Made by a program: the position numbers and the translations under genes. From Chitinophagaceae bacterium UBA1931 (GTDB taxonomy: Bacteria; Bacteroidota; Bacteroidia; Chitinophagales; Chitinophagaceae), in NCBI GenBank assembly GCA_002337125.1, contig DDFJ01000001.1, forward strand, positions 372,001-436,000: a stretch of 64,000 nt of DNA, in the 5' to 3' direction. How positions within the stretch are numbered: position 1 is the first letter of the stretch; every line of letters begins with the position of its first letter. Positions 26,917-35,350 of this stretch are shown here, piece after piece. The notes beneath the pieces were generated by a model that saw nothing but the letters and a program-made list of their open reading frames with translations, ran no database searches and had not been told where the DNA came from.

Positions 26917-28833
26917 TTAATCAGTGTACTCACTCAGCTCCAGCCAGCGCATTTCTTTTTCATCCAGCAATGCTGTTACTTCACCAATGCGGCTTGAAAG
27001 TGTTTGCAGTTCTTCATAAGGAACTGAACCGCTGTTGAGTTTTTCGGTAATGGTTTGTTTTTCTTTACTCAGTTCATCAATTTCTTTCTGCAACAATTCA
27101 AACTCTCTCTTCTCTTTAAAACTGAAACGTTTTTTTTGCTGTACAGAACTTTCAGTTCCTTCAGTTGAAATGATTTCAGCAGCTGATTTGTTTTTATCTT
27201 CTTTAACTGTAGCTTCTTTATTCTCTGCTTCTTTTCTTTCCTGTTCTTTTTGCCACAACCGTAACTGTGTGTAGTTGCCGGGGAAATCTCTTACAACAGC
27301 ATCGCCTTCAAACACAAATAAATGATCAACCAGCCTGTCCATAAAATAGCGGTCGTGACTTACGATTAATAAGCAGCCGGGATATTCACTTAAAAAGTTT
27401 TCGAGTACGGCCAATGTTGGAAGATCAAGATCGTTGGTAGGTTCATCTAATATTAAAAAGTTGGGATTACGGAAAAGAATCGACAGCAAATGCAATCTTC
27501 TTTTTTCACCACCACTGAGCTTTGAAATAAATGTGTATTGCTTATCAGGATCAAACAAAAACAACTGCAGAAACTGTGCTGCACTGAGTGAACCACCTGA
27601 AGCCAACGGAAAACTTTCAGCAATGTTTTTTACAAACTCAATTACACGCATATCTTCTTTCACAATCAAACCTGTTTGTGAATAGTTACCGAAGATTACC
27701 GTATCGCCTACATTCACTTTACCACTGTCGGCCTGTTGTATTCCCTGGATAATATCTATAAAGGTTGATTTGCCTGCACCGTTTTTTCCAACCACACCAA
27801 CACGTTCACCATTTTTGAATGTATAATCAAATCCTTTCAGTATCTCCTTTTCGCCAAAACTCTTGTACACTTTTTTCATCTCCACAACCTTGCCACCAAG
27901 CCTGTTCATTTTCATGTTCAGCTGCAGTTGCTGGTCTTCAATGCGCTGTTTGGCTTTGCTTTCCACTTCATAAAAATTATCCTGCCTTGCTTTGCTTTTG
28001 GTGGTACGTGCCTTTGGCTGTTTCCGCATCCACTCCAGTTCTTTACGATAAAGATTTTTTGCTTTATCAATACTTGCCAGTTCACTTTCAACTCTTGCCG
28101 TTTTCTTTTCAAGGTAATTTTCATAATCACCTTTGTAGGTATAGAGATTGCTTCCATCAAGCTCCCATATTTCTTCACAAACTGCATCGAGGAAATAACG
28201 GTCATGCGTAACTAAGAGCAGGGTAATGTTTTCTTTGTTGAGATAATGTTCCAGCCATTCCACCATTTCCACATCCAGGTGGTTGGTAGGTTCATCCATG
28301 ATAAGCAGCACATGCTTGTGATCAAAACCAATATCAATAAGTGTGCGTGCAAGTGCAACACGTTTGCGTTGCCCGCCTGAAAGTGTACCGACCGTTTGCT
28401 GCAGGTGATGAATGTTAAGTTTGCCAAGAATCTGTTTCACTTTTGTATCAAAATCCCAGGCACCCAGTTCATCCATCTTTACAATGGCTTCATTCAGCTT
28501 TTCCACATTGCCTTCTTCGCTGATGGCTTCATATTCCTTGATTGCATTAATAACAGGATGATTATGCTGAAAAATATTATCCAGGATTGATTTGCTTTCA
28601 TCAAAATCAGGTTCCTGTTCAAACAAAGCAATGTCTACATCTTTATGTATGCGGCAGGTTCCTTCATCAGCCGTTTCTTTACCTGCCAGAATTTTCAGCA
28701 AGGTTGATTTGCCTGAACCATTTCTTGCCACCAAAGCAATTTTATCGCCTTCTTCAATATGAAACGTAATATTTGAAAACAGCGGGGTAATTCCGTAACT
28801 CTTGGTTAAACCTTCAGCAGAAACATAATGCAT
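26917..28833 (-). CDS. ABC-F family ATPase (Uup-type)
   Basis: 638 residues started at ATG 28833 (MHYVSAEGLTKSYG). It has two complete ATP-binding cassettes in one chain with no membrane segments: Walker A GSGKST in the first and GAGKST in the second, signature motifs LSGGQRKR and LSGGEKRR, and Walker B LLIMDEP and FLILDEP. A basic linker lies between, and a C-terminal coiled coil (about 560-638) is typical of Uup-type members. ABC-F proteins act on ribosomes or on DNA transactions. It follows the J-domain gene on the same strand, with a 7-bp tandem repeat in the 55-bp gap. Confidence 0.9.
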   Translation of the reverse strand: MHYVSAEGLTKSYGITPLFSNITFHIEEGDKIALVARNGSGKSTLLKILAGKETADEGTCRIHKDVDIALFEQEPDFDESKSILDNIFQHNHPVINAIKEYEAISEEGNVEKLNEAIVKMDELGAWDFDTKVKQILGKLNIHHLQQTVGTLSGGQRKRVALARTLIDIGFDHKHVLLIMDEPTNHLDVEMVEWLEHYLNKENITLLLVTHDRYFLDAVCEEIWELDGSNLYTYKGDYENYLEKKTARVESELASIDKAKNLYRKELEWMRKQPKARTTKSKARQDNFYEVESKAKQRIEDQQLQLNMKMNRLGGKVVEMKKVYKSFGEKEILKGFDYTFKNGERVGVVGKNGAGKSTFIDIIQGIQQADSGKVNVGDTVIFGNYSQTGLIVKEDMRVIEFVKNIAESFPLASGGSLSAAQFLQLFLFDPDKQYTFISKLSGGEKRRLHLLSILFRNPNFLILDEPTNDLDLPTLAVLENFLSEYPGCLLIVSHDRYFMDRLVDHLFVFEGDAVVRDFPGNYTQLRLWQKEQERKEAENKEATVKEDKNKSAAEIISTEGTESSVQQKKRFSFKEKREFELLQKEIDELSKEKQTITEKLNSGSVPYEELQTLSSRIGEVTALLDEKEMRWLELSEYTD

Positions 28834-28853
28834 GCTGCAAAGATAAGAAGTAG

Positions 28854-28885
28854 GAGGTAAGAGGTAAGAGGTAAGAGGTAAGAGG
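28854..28885. repeat. 7-bp tandem repeat, GAGGTAA x 4.6
   Basis: Four perfect copies of GAGGTAA (28854-28881) followed by GAGG. It fills most of the gap between the J-domain gene stop and the ABC-F start codon. Confidence 0.95.
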
Positions 28886-28888
28886 CAT

Positions 28889-29536
28889 CTACTTCTTCCC
28901 TGAAATCCAGATAAGAACACAGATGATAAATACCAGCAGGAAAATAAGTAACGGTTGCAGTAATTCTTTCCTTTTTTGTTTTTGTTTATACTGCAGTAAC
29001 TGGGAAAGCGCTTCCTGTCCTTTTGAATCATTTTTCACAAGCGGTTGCAGGTAATCTGTCAGTTCTTTTGCCTGCTCAAGAGGCAATACCTTAATTGCTT
29101 TAATTAATGTATGCAAAATGGTTTGATTGATTTCCTGTTCATCAAATGCAACCAGCTTTTCCAGCACCTCAGTATTCATCAGCTTTTTAATGTTGCTTAC
29201 AATGGCTACATGATTCATGCGGTGTATATCCATGCCGGCAACAGCCTTATTCAGTTCAAGTGCCTGTTTTAAAACAGCAGGTGGGGTGATGGTTTTTTCA
29301 CCAATGGTTTGCGCCCCGGCTTTATGCAGCCATCGTTGCTGCAGGTAAGCATCTTTTTTGTAAGGATTCATCAGTGTTTCATAGGCTTCTTTTATATCAT
29401 CAAAACGGGAAATTAAATACGGATCATTGTTGTGTTTATCGGGATGATAAATCATCACCAGTCTGCGGTATGCTTTTTTAATTTCAGCAACCGAAGCTGT
29501 AACAGGTACTTCCAGTATGGCGTAATAATCTTTCAA
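28889..29536 (-). CDS. membrane-anchored J-domain (DnaJ-like) protein
   Basis: About 215 residues. The N-terminal 65 residues are a J domain (KDYYAILEVP, with the HPD motif in MIYHPDKHN), which stimulates Hsp70 ATPase. The middle is helical and the C terminus has one hydrophobic membrane segment (about 195-215). No ATG is near the start. TTG 29536 is chosen because the conserved J domain begins there. Another TTG at 29560 overlaps a TAGCTTTG promoter element and would add eight unconserved residues. It is probably cotranscribed with the downstream ABC-F gene. Confidence 0.82.
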   Translation of the reverse strand: MKDYYAILEVPVTASVAEIKKAYRRLVMIYHPDKHNNDPYLISRFDDIKEAYETLMNPYKKDAYLQQRWLHKAGAQTIGEKTITPPAVLKQALELNKAVAGMDIHRMNHVAIVSNIKKLMNTEVLEKLVAFDEQEINQTILHTLIKAIKVLPLEQAKELTDYLQPLVKNDSKGQEALSQLLQYKQKQKRKELLQPLLIFLLVFIICVLIWISGKK

Positions 29537-29557
29537 TTGTTCCCATTTTTTGGAGCG

Positions 29558-29565
29558 CAAAGCTA
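29558..29565 (-). promoter_or_regulatory. -7 element for the J-domain gene
   Basis: On the - strand TAGCTTTG matches TAnnTTTG. Transcription would start near 29551, giving a leader of about 15 nt before TTG 29536. Confidence 0.45.
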
Positions 29566-29590
29566 AACTGTAAAGTTGTACTTTTATTTT

Positions 29591-30145
29591 ATGATGCGCA
29601 GCATTTTATTGTTGATATGTTTAACACCATTACTGTCGTTTGCAACCGATTCTTCATCAACCACACACCCGGCCGAAAAATTGAAAGGTTATAAACGTAT
29701 GCTGTATAATGTTGTATTGCTGCACCCTAAAATGAATTCCCCGCTTGAAAAAGAATTACTGAAGCATTATCTCTCCGGATCAGGAACAACCTATGAAATG
29801 AGTGATGATGATTTTACAATCTTAAAAAAAACTGTTGCTGGTTGCAAATGCGGAACAGCTTGTACACCCGGAACAGGTTCACAAACTTATTGCATCAGTC
29901 GTTTTGATTTAAATGCTGATGCTTATTTTGGATGGGCACTTGGAAATGCATATTGTATTTATGAAACATCTACCGGTCAGTTGGTATCTGTTGCCGATAT
30001 CTATGATTTTAACCGGGCAAAAGCCGGTGTACGTAAATTGAAAAATGAACTGATCACACGCCTGTTCAACATACTTTCTCCTGCTTCAGCAAAATCATTT
30101 GTTGTAACGTATAAAGCGGTTGGTTTTGTTGCTGCCGGAAATTAA
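29591..30145 (+). CDS. small secreted cysteine-containing protein, unknown function
   Basis: 184 residues with a signal peptide (MMRSILLLICLTPLLSFA). The mature part has a cysteine cluster CKCGTACTPG followed by TYC and another Cys later, which could make disulfides in the periplasm. No known domain is recognised. It is divergent from the J-domain gene. Start ATG 29591 was chosen for the signal peptide; a second ATG follows immediately. Confidence 0.65.
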   Translation: MMRSILLLICLTPLLSFATDSSSTTHPAEKLKGYKRMLYNVVLLHPKMNSPLEKELLKHYLSGSGTTYEMSDDDFTILKKTVAGCKCGTACTPGTGSQTYCISRFDLNADAYFGWALGNAYCIYETSTGQLVSVADIYDFNRAKAGVRKLKNELITRLFNILSPASAKSFVVTYKAVGFVAAGN

Positions 30146-30260
30146 CCCAATCATCTGCTTTAATTTTTAAACTGTTGATGAAATTTATTATAGTGCAACC
30201 TTCACCAGGGCTTTCGCATCTTGAAATAAATTCATACGTTTATCCCCTAAACTATTATTT

Positions 30261-30836
30261 ATGTTTGAACAACTTTTGAACCTTGTAAAAGAACAGGCAG
30301 GTGCTTCTATCATTGAAAATCCTTCTATTCCCAATGAAAGGAATGATGAGGCAGTTAATCATGTAGCTGGCAGTATAACGCAGGGACTGCAGGATGCACT
30401 TGCAAACGGCCAGTTTAAAGATGTGCTGAAACTGTTGGGCGGTCATGGAGGCGATTTACAGCAAAACCCATTGGCCAGCCAGATTTCGGGTAACACGGTT
30501 ACTTCGCTTATGGAAAAGTTTGGACTTAATCAGGGGCAGGCTGGTTCTATCGTCAGCAACCTGCTTCCCGGTGTGCTGCAAAAACTTGTACACAAAACAA
30601 ATGATCCGGCTGATAATAGTTTTGATCTCCAGGGAATCTTCAGTTCATTAACAGGTGGCAAGAGTGGTGGACTTGATTTGCAGGGTTTGCTGGGAAAAGT
30701 TACAAATGGTGGTCTTGATAGTGATGGCGATGGTGATACCGATTTGCAGGATGTAATGAATATGTTCAAAGGCGGTGGTTCACAACAAGGCGGCGGCGGA
30801 TTAATGGATACAGTGAAAGGATTGTTTGGAGGATAA
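30261..30836 (+). CDS. DUF937-like protein with EF-hand-like loop
   Basis: 191 residues without a signal peptide. The N-terminal two thirds are helical with a Gly/Asn/Gln-rich character (LLGGHGGDLQQNP, GLNQGQAGSIVSNLLPGVL), close to DUF937/YidB-like proteins. Residues of about 153-166 (DSDGDGDTDLQDVM) read like a calcium-binding EF-hand or dockerin loop, with Asp at the coordinating positions. The C terminus is a Gly-rich tail. Function is not known. A long hairpin lies downstream. Confidence 0.7.
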   Translation: MFEQLLNLVKEQAGASIIENPSIPNERNDEAVNHVAGSITQGLQDALANGQFKDVLKLLGGHGGDLQQNPLASQISGNTVTSLMEKFGLNQGQAGSIVSNLLPGVLQKLVHKTNDPADNSFDLQGIFSSLTGGKSGGLDLQGLLGKVTNGGLDSDGDGDTDLQDVMNMFKGGGSQQGGGGLMDTVKGLFGG

Positions 30837-30860
30837 GCAGAGCAGTAAAATAAAAAATAA

Positions 30861-30903
30861 AGCACAACCCCGTTAGCGGTAAAAACCGTGGCGGGGTTGT
30901 GCT
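30861..30903. terminator. bidirectional terminator between convergent genes
   Basis: AGCACAACCCCG (30861-30872) and CGGGGTTGTGCT (30892-30903) form a perfect 12-bp stem, with a smaller hairpin in the loop. A T-rich tail exists mainly in the - direction. Confidence 0.75.
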
Positions 30904-30942
30904 GTTTAATGAACCATTTATGGGAACCATTAACAGGGAAAA

Positions 30943-31554
30943 CTAAATAACAATTCTTGATACAGGATCGCTGTACACAAGTTGGCCTTTAGGCCCAACC
31001 GCACCAACACGACAGTAATACTTACTGCCCGATTGCAGGTTGCTGAACACAATGCGGCGGCTGGTACTGGCAACACTTACCCAGTTTACCGTTTGTGCTG
31101 TATCATCGGTTGTGTACTCATGTAAATAAGCAGTAGCGCCTTTTACACGGTTTACAAGCACTTCCAGTTCGCCACTGTTGGCACCGTTCAGTACCTGCAG
31201 GTTTTCAGGTTTGGTAATTACAGTTGGCACCGTTGTTTTACTGATGTCGAAGCCCGATGAAAGCAGTTTGGTCATATCGCCGTTAGCAGCAAAATTTGCA
31301 TAACGTGCCAGGCTGCCAAGCAGTTCGGTGAGTGCATTACGCTTACTGTTTTTTTCAGCAATAGCACTGCGGCTGCCCGATTTTGCTTCAATCAACGCAT
31401 TGCTGTAATCAGTAGCAGCAGTGGTTACATCGGCAATAGTGGGTACAGGTGTGGGAAAAAATGCATTGCCCGTCATGTTGGCAATGATGGTGTGTGTTTT
31501 TGATTCAAGATCACCGTCGGTATAACGGTAAAAGTTTACTAAAACCTTGTCCAT
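30943..31554 (-). CDS. fibronectin type III domain protein, unknown function
   Basis: 203 residues, no signal peptide. Residues of about 1-100 are helical with unknown similarity (an Ala/Asn/Ser-rich segment). Residues of about 115-200 look like a fibronectin type III domain (PENLQVLNGANSGELEV ... YCRVGAVGPKGQLVYSDP). Similar one-FN3 proteins occur in Bacteroidota but have no assigned role. The downstream hairpin ends its transcript. Confidence 0.65.
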   Translation of the reverse strand: MDKVLVNFYRYTDGDLESKTHTIIANMTGNAFFPTPVPTIADVTTAATDYSNALIEAKSGSRSAIAEKNSKRNALTELLGSLARYANFAANGDMTKLLSSGFDISKTTVPTVITKPENLQVLNGANSGELEVLVNRVKGATAYLHEYTTDDTAQTVNWVSVASTSRRIVFSNLQSGSKYYCRVGAVGPKGQLVYSDPVSRIVI

Positions 31555-31799
31555 AAAATTTAGATTTAAAAAAATGAATGATGAGGCTGGTGTATACGGT
31601 CAGCCGTTAGCGGTAGCAAAACAAAAACATAAACTCCGTAAATGCAATACAGCCGGGCAGTATTGACAATGCGGAAAATTTTGTTAAGTACCAATGAAAA
31701 AAAAGCAATAATAATTTTTGTAAATACTGAAAATCGGGCAAAACCCATTAAAAACGTTCGTAATATTACCAACTTCATTATTTAAAGAAATACCCTTTT

Positions 31800-32051
31800 T
31801 TACCGTGAAATTTTGGTCTCAGATTTTGATGCGGCTGCAATTGTTTCTGAAACAACGGGCATTGTTTCTGTTCGGAAGGCTATTGTTTCTGTTCGGAAGG
31901 TCATTGTTTCTGTTCGGATGACCATTGTTTCTGTTCGGAAGGTCATTGTTTCTGTTCGGATGGCCATTGTTTCTGTTCGGATGGCCATTCTTTCTGTTCG
32001 GATGACCATTGTTTCTGTTCGGAAGGCCATTGTTTCTGTTCGGATGACCAT
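31800..32051 (-). CDS. possible 83-residue heptapeptide-repeat protein
   Basis: The - strand of a 21-bp tandem repeat array stays open and reads as 7-residue repeats of the form M-(V/A/T)-(I/F)-R-T-E-T, about nine copies, ending in a non-repetitive tail (VVSETIAAASKSETKISR). A consensus promoter for this strand lies 130 bp upstream (32181-32212). The + strand is also open across the array, so coding is uncertain. A 7-residue period could form a coiled coil. Confidence 0.35.
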   Translation of the reverse strand: MVIRTETMAFRTETMVIRTERMAIRTETMAIRTETMTFRTETMVIRTETMTFRTETIAFRTETMPVVSETIAAASKSETKISR

Positions 32052-32056
32052 TGTTT
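31840..32056. repeat. 21-bp tandem repeat array, ten units
   Basis: Units of ATTGTTTCTGTTCGGAWGRYC: one degenerate unit (31840-31860), nine good units (31861-32049) and the start of an eleventh. Variation is concentrated in the last six bases of each unit; the first fifteen are almost constant. Confidence 0.97.
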
Positions 32057-32123
32057 AACGATCAAAGCCAGTTGTATAGATGGGGGGGCAACCATTTAAA
32101 GGTTTGTAACCCTTAGAAACCGG

Positions 32124-32178
32124 AAAGCTTCTGAAAAAAGACACCCGGGAAATTATCCGGGGCTTATGCAGAAGCTTT
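32124..32178. other. nested hairpin at a predicted transcript 5' end
   Basis: Outer arms AAAGCTTCTG (32124-32133) and CAGAAGCTTT (32169-32178) are perfect. Inside, CCCGG and CCGGG form a second stem. On the - strand the promoter at 32181-32212 would start RNA inside the outer arm, so the transcript would begin with this structure. Confidence 0.6.
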
Positions 32179-32180
32179 TG

Positions 32181-32212
32181 CAAAGGTATGTTGCTTGTAA
32201 GGTTTGTACAAA
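32181..32212 (-). promoter_or_regulatory. Bacteroidota-type promoter reading toward the 21-bp array
   Basis: On the - strand TTTG (32212-32209), 20-bp spacer, TACCTTTG (32188-32181), a full consensus match. Confidence 0.65.
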
Positions 32213-32384
32213 GTATTACGCTTTATACTCTAACCCAGCGAGCCTTTTTTTAAGCATCGTGTAATTATAATACATATATATGGCTAATAAATATCCGATA
32301 CGTTTTAAATCTAAGTTGTAACTTATAGAAGAATAGCAGTAAATCAACATATTCTCCATTACCATTAAACCCTGCTTTTAATAA

Positions 32385-32425
32385 AAAAAAATCCTTTGCG
32401 TTGGAATAATGCAAAGGATTTTTTT
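32385..32425. terminator. bidirectional terminator downstream of the histidine kinase
   Basis: AAAAAATCCTTTGC and GCAAAGGATTTTTT form a stem of about 14 bp with an 11-nt loop; T runs in both directions. It lies just after the kinase stop at 32438. Confidence 0.88.
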
Positions 32426-32437
32426 ATGACCGTTATT

Positions 32438-33835
32438 TTAAAGAAGAGGAATTAACATATCAACCTCAAATCCGTTTTCGGTTGTTTTACTTTCTAATGT
32501 GCCACCTAAAAAACCAACCCTGCTGTGCATTTTCTTATAGTTTTCATCAAATGCTTCTGCTAACCTGTATGCTGCCTTACCGCTGTCGGTTAATTGTAAT
32601 TCAAGCTGGTTTTCGGGTGTTGTATGTAAGTGTATTGCTACAGAAGCCAGTTCGGGCTCATTGTCTTTCACAAACAAACAATATTGTTCAATGCTGTTAT
32701 AAAGCATGAGTTTCAGATCGGGCGAAAGATGATCGAGTGTGTTTACATTGCTGATAATTGAAACATTCATGTTTTCAAAGCAATTGAACTTTTCAATGAG
32801 CATGTTAATGGATTCAACGAATCCAATCCCGGAAGCAAAGGGTGTACTTACAGACTGGTATAAATCATCAACACGCTTCATTGCAATTTGCAAAGATGAA
32901 AAAGCAAGCTGCAGATTTATATTGCTATTCCCAGTTTTAAGAAACTGACCCAGGTATAATTTGGCCGAACTTAATACCTGGTTAATTTCTTCGTGCAACT
33001 CAAGGGCTATCCTGCTGCGTTCTTTATCCCTGTCTTTAATAAACAGTTCGGTAACAAGGCGCTGGTTGTGCAACTGCTGTGCTTCCAGTTCTTTCAAAAC
33101 CTTTTTTGCTTCTGAAATGTCTTTTTGTACAGTAACCCATACCATGCCATAGAGGTGATGTTCAAAAACTGAAACTGTTGAAATACTCCAGAACTGCGTA
33201 CCATCTTTCTTAATATTGAGTACTTCACCTTCCCATGCACCTTTTTCATTTAAGGCTTTGATAATATCAGCGGCAGTTTGGGCGGGATCTTTTTCGGTAC
33301 GTGCATTTACACTGCTTACATGTTTACCAATGAGCTCACCTTGTTTGTAGCCAAACATTTTATCGAAATTGGGATTGGTATACAAAAAACTGGCATCCTG
33401 CGTACTTATGAGTGCAACACCATCGGCCATATTTGTAACCACTTCACTGAGGAGGCGGTTTTCTTCTTCTGCTTTTTTACGTTTTGTTATGTCGGTGTAC
33501 ATACAATCCCATAAGTTGCTGCCAGGATCGTTGGAATTGGGTTGTACAATAAGGTTGGCCCAGCGCTGCAGGCCTTTGGGTGATTTTAATTTTATATCAA
33601 TATCCAGTGTTTCCTTTTTTTTAATTGCCTGCTTACGCAAATATGCAATACGTTCCAGTTCCTCTTCATCAGCCAGTTCTTTTAACAGTCTTGGGTGCTG
33701 CTGTATATATTCAGCCTCGTAAGGCAAAAACTTTGAAACGGATTTACTGATATGCAGAATTTCGGCAATGTCGTTATCCGCAATCCTTATCTGCATAAAG
33801 AAGGATCCGGATTTATTATCTGCTTTGCCTGGCAT
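32438..33835 (-). CDS. PAS-domain histidine kinase with degenerate ATPase domain
   Basis: 465 residues, no membrane segment. Two PAS domains (about 1-120 and 125-250) precede a HisKA_3 dimerisation domain with the phospho-acceptor His in ELHEEINQVL (about residue 285). The C-terminal HATPase domain is unusual. The N-box asparagines are replaced (EQYCLFVKD, where the related kinase at 46571 has EQLNNIIKY), the DxGxG motif reads DSGKA, and the second glycine box is missing. ATP binding is therefore doubtful and it may be a non-catalytic partner of another kinase. No response regulator is adjacent. Confidence 0.85.
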   Translation of the reverse strand: MPGKADNKSGSFFMQIRIADNDIAEILHISKSVSKFLPYEAEYIQQHPRLLKELADEEELERIAYLRKQAIKKKETLDIDIKLKSPKGLQRWANLIVQPNSNDPGSNLWDCMYTDITKRKKAEEENRLLSEVVTNMADGVALISTQDASFLYTNPNFDKMFGYKQGELIGKHVSSVNARTEKDPAQTAADIIKALNEKGAWEGEVLNIKKDGTQFWSISTVSVFEHHLYGMVWVTVQKDISEAKKVLKELEAQQLHNQRLVTELFIKDRDKERSRIALELHEEINQVLSSAKLYLGQFLKTGNSNINLQLAFSSLQIAMKRVDDLYQSVSTPFASGIGFVESINMLIEKFNCFENMNVSIISNVNTLDHLSPDLKLMLYNSIEQYCLFVKDNEPELASVAIHLHTTPENQLELQLTDSGKAAYRLAEAFDENYKKMHSRVGFLGGTLESKTTENGFEVDMLIPLL

Positions 33836-34467
33836 ATTACTCTTGTTTAAAATGACCGCCTGAGTGTTTAATCGTAGTGTTTTTTTTAGATGATACCTGT
33901 GGGTGGTTTTTTATTTGCCTCCTGGCTTTATCATGCAGTATTAACTGTACTATAAAACAACCAAGCAAAACTGCTTTTCATTAAGTGAATGTATTAATAA
34001 ATGTAAATGATGTTTGGCCGGGTTTTGTAACCCGGCAACTGAAGGATGAAAGGTTTTACAAGTGGGGTAACCTTTATCTTCATGGTACAGCATTTACAAT
34101 TTTGAAATTAACACTTTTTACTTTTCATTGAAAAAAAATTTATGTGATGTAAAGGGAAATGCTTAACGCTGCAGACGTTGGAGCGGATGGGAATGAATTG
34201 CAGGAGCATTACTATTGTGCATCTTATGTGAAGCAGTTTGAATTACCAAAATGGAATTGCTTAAATTTTGGTTAGAGAGGACAGCAACCGATAAGGAAAG
34301 GGTTGGCAACCTTTAAACATGAAAGCGCACGGTAGTATTTGCGAAAGTTTTTCATCGTAAAACAATACCAAAAGCACATTAATACTGAGGCAGTAAGTAT
34401 AAGAGGTGAAGATTTGGAAGTGGAAAAGTTTTGTAAATTTATGCGATATCGGCAAACTTAAAATCAC
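33836..34467. other. 632-bp intergenic region with hairpins, left edge of the cassette array
   Basis: No convincing gene is seen. It holds a perfect hairpin GCCGGGTT-TTGT-AACCCGGC (34017-34036), the inverted pair AAAGGTT...AACCTTT (34048-34074), the near-palindrome AAAGGGTTGGCAACCTTT (34297-34314), and one copy of a 100-bp repeat (34318-34417) found again at 37520. Confidence 0.7.
34318..34417. repeat. 100-bp dispersed repeat, copy 1
   Basis: Aligns without gaps to 37520-37619, about 83 of 100 bases identical by eye. Both copies lie just upstream of a cassette boundary (GTTAATC 34468, GTTAGCG 37645) and carry TTTG followed at 15-17 bp by TAnATTTR, so they may carry a promoter. Confidence 0.85.
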
Positions 34468-34475
34468 GTTAATCA

Positions 34476-35126
34476 ATGAAACTTTTACCTAGTCAAAAGA
34501 ATACACTATACGACTTAATTGAGCAAAACGAATATTTTTCTCCTATGCAATTTGATATAGTTGAAAATTTAAAAGGTAATACTGTTACAGTAGTAAAATT
34601 TAATAAATCAGATTATTTTTTTAAGTTTATCCAATCAGATGGCCACAACGAAATATTTTATTGCAACTATTCTCCAGGAGAAGTATCCGTTTTAGGTGTG
34701 ACAAACAATACATATTGGCTAGGCGGATTGGACCAATTTAAAAAGTGGCTGCATTTTTTAAAGCGGGAATTAACCGTTGTTAACAAATGGGATAAAATCT
34801 TCTCGTCTACTGAGAATATTCCTTTTATCCCAGCATTTGACAAATCTAAGTTTACCTACACAGAATATCAGGAAGTTAAAGATAAAATTAACCAAATTAA
34901 AAGCTCGTTATCTTCAATTCCTTTTTTAGAGAATCAATTACTTGCTATAAATGATAAACTAGATGACTTGCTTGAAACAGCAAAAACCTTGAGTAAATAC
35001 GATTGGAAAAATTTATTTATTGGAACTATCATAAGCATTATTATTCAATTGGAAGTAAATAAAGAAAATGCGAATGAATTATGGCAACTAATCAAAAGGA
35101 TATTTAGCAACTACTTGCTTACTTAA
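34476..35126 (+). CDS. cassette gene 1: tail-anchored protein of unknown function
   Basis: 216 residues, AT-rich with many AAA, ATT and TTT codons compared with flanking genes. The first 110 residues are mixed strand and helix, the middle (about 130-175) is a coiled-coil-like helix, and a single hydrophobic segment (WKNLFIGTIISIIIQL, about 180-197) near the C terminus suggests membrane anchoring. No family is recognised. Its TAA stop lies inside an integron-like core site (ACTTAAC, 35121-35127). The start is 2 bp after the GTTAATC boundary. Confidence 0.7.
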   Translation: MKLLPSQKNTLYDLIEQNEYFSPMQFDIVENLKGNTVTVVKFNKSDYFFKFIQSDGHNEIFYCNYSPGEVSVLGVTNNTYWLGGLDQFKKWLHFLKRELTVVNKWDKIFSSTENIPFIPAFDKSKFTYTEYQEVKDKINQIKSSLSSIPFLENQLLAINDKLDDLLETAKTLSKYDWKNLFIGTIISIIIQLEVNKENANELWQLIKRIFSNYLLT

Positions 35127-35328
35127 CCAGTCTACAGTTACAAACGGTTTTGGGCAAATGTGGATGGACAATTTAATTTCAGCTAATGGCATTTCCGGCC
35201 TTCAGTCCTGGCTGGACATTCAATTTTCAGCTTTAGTTCTTAACTTCAACTAAACAAAATTATCGGCAGCGGTTCCAGGTGGACACTTGGAAAATACCAC
35301 ACCTGCCCAAAGTAGCCGCACGTTGGGC
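35121..35328 (+). repeat. attC-like module A
   Basis: Begins with ACTTAAC (RYYYAAC type) and ends with GTTGGGC (GTTRRRY type). Internal arms TTTGGGCAAATGTGG (35149-35163) and CCACACCTGCCCAAA (35297-35311) pair in 13 of 15 positions. Its centre CAGCTTTAGTTCTTAA (35228-35243) is identical to one in module B, and the segment 35281-35310 matches module E in 26 of 30 bases. Confidence 0.7.
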
Positions 35329-35350
35329 GCCATATTAAGCGAACACCCTA

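Noticed and set aside
27819..28211. Open frame on the + strand inside the ABC-F gene
   Set aside because: Antisense shadow of a conserved ATPase gene.
26917..29031. Longer ABC-F protein starting at 29031
   Set aside because: The extra ~66 codons run through the 7-bp repeat array and the end of the J-domain gene; the conserved start is at 28833.
30861..30903. Riboswitch or structured RNA
   Set aside because: The hairpin lies between convergent genes after both stop codons, which is better explained as a bidirectional terminator.
31566..31778. 70-codon hydrophobic open frame on the - strand
   Set aside because: No start signals, promoter or conservation can be argued; composition is what AT-rich intergenic DNA gives by chance.
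31840..32056. CRISPR array
   Set aside because: The 21-bp units follow each other directly with no unique spacers, and no cas gene is present.
31813..32058. + strand reading of the 21-bp array as a protein
   Set aside because: No promoter element was found on the + strand; the - strand has a consensus promoter. Neither is certain, so only the - strand frame was listed, at low confidence.
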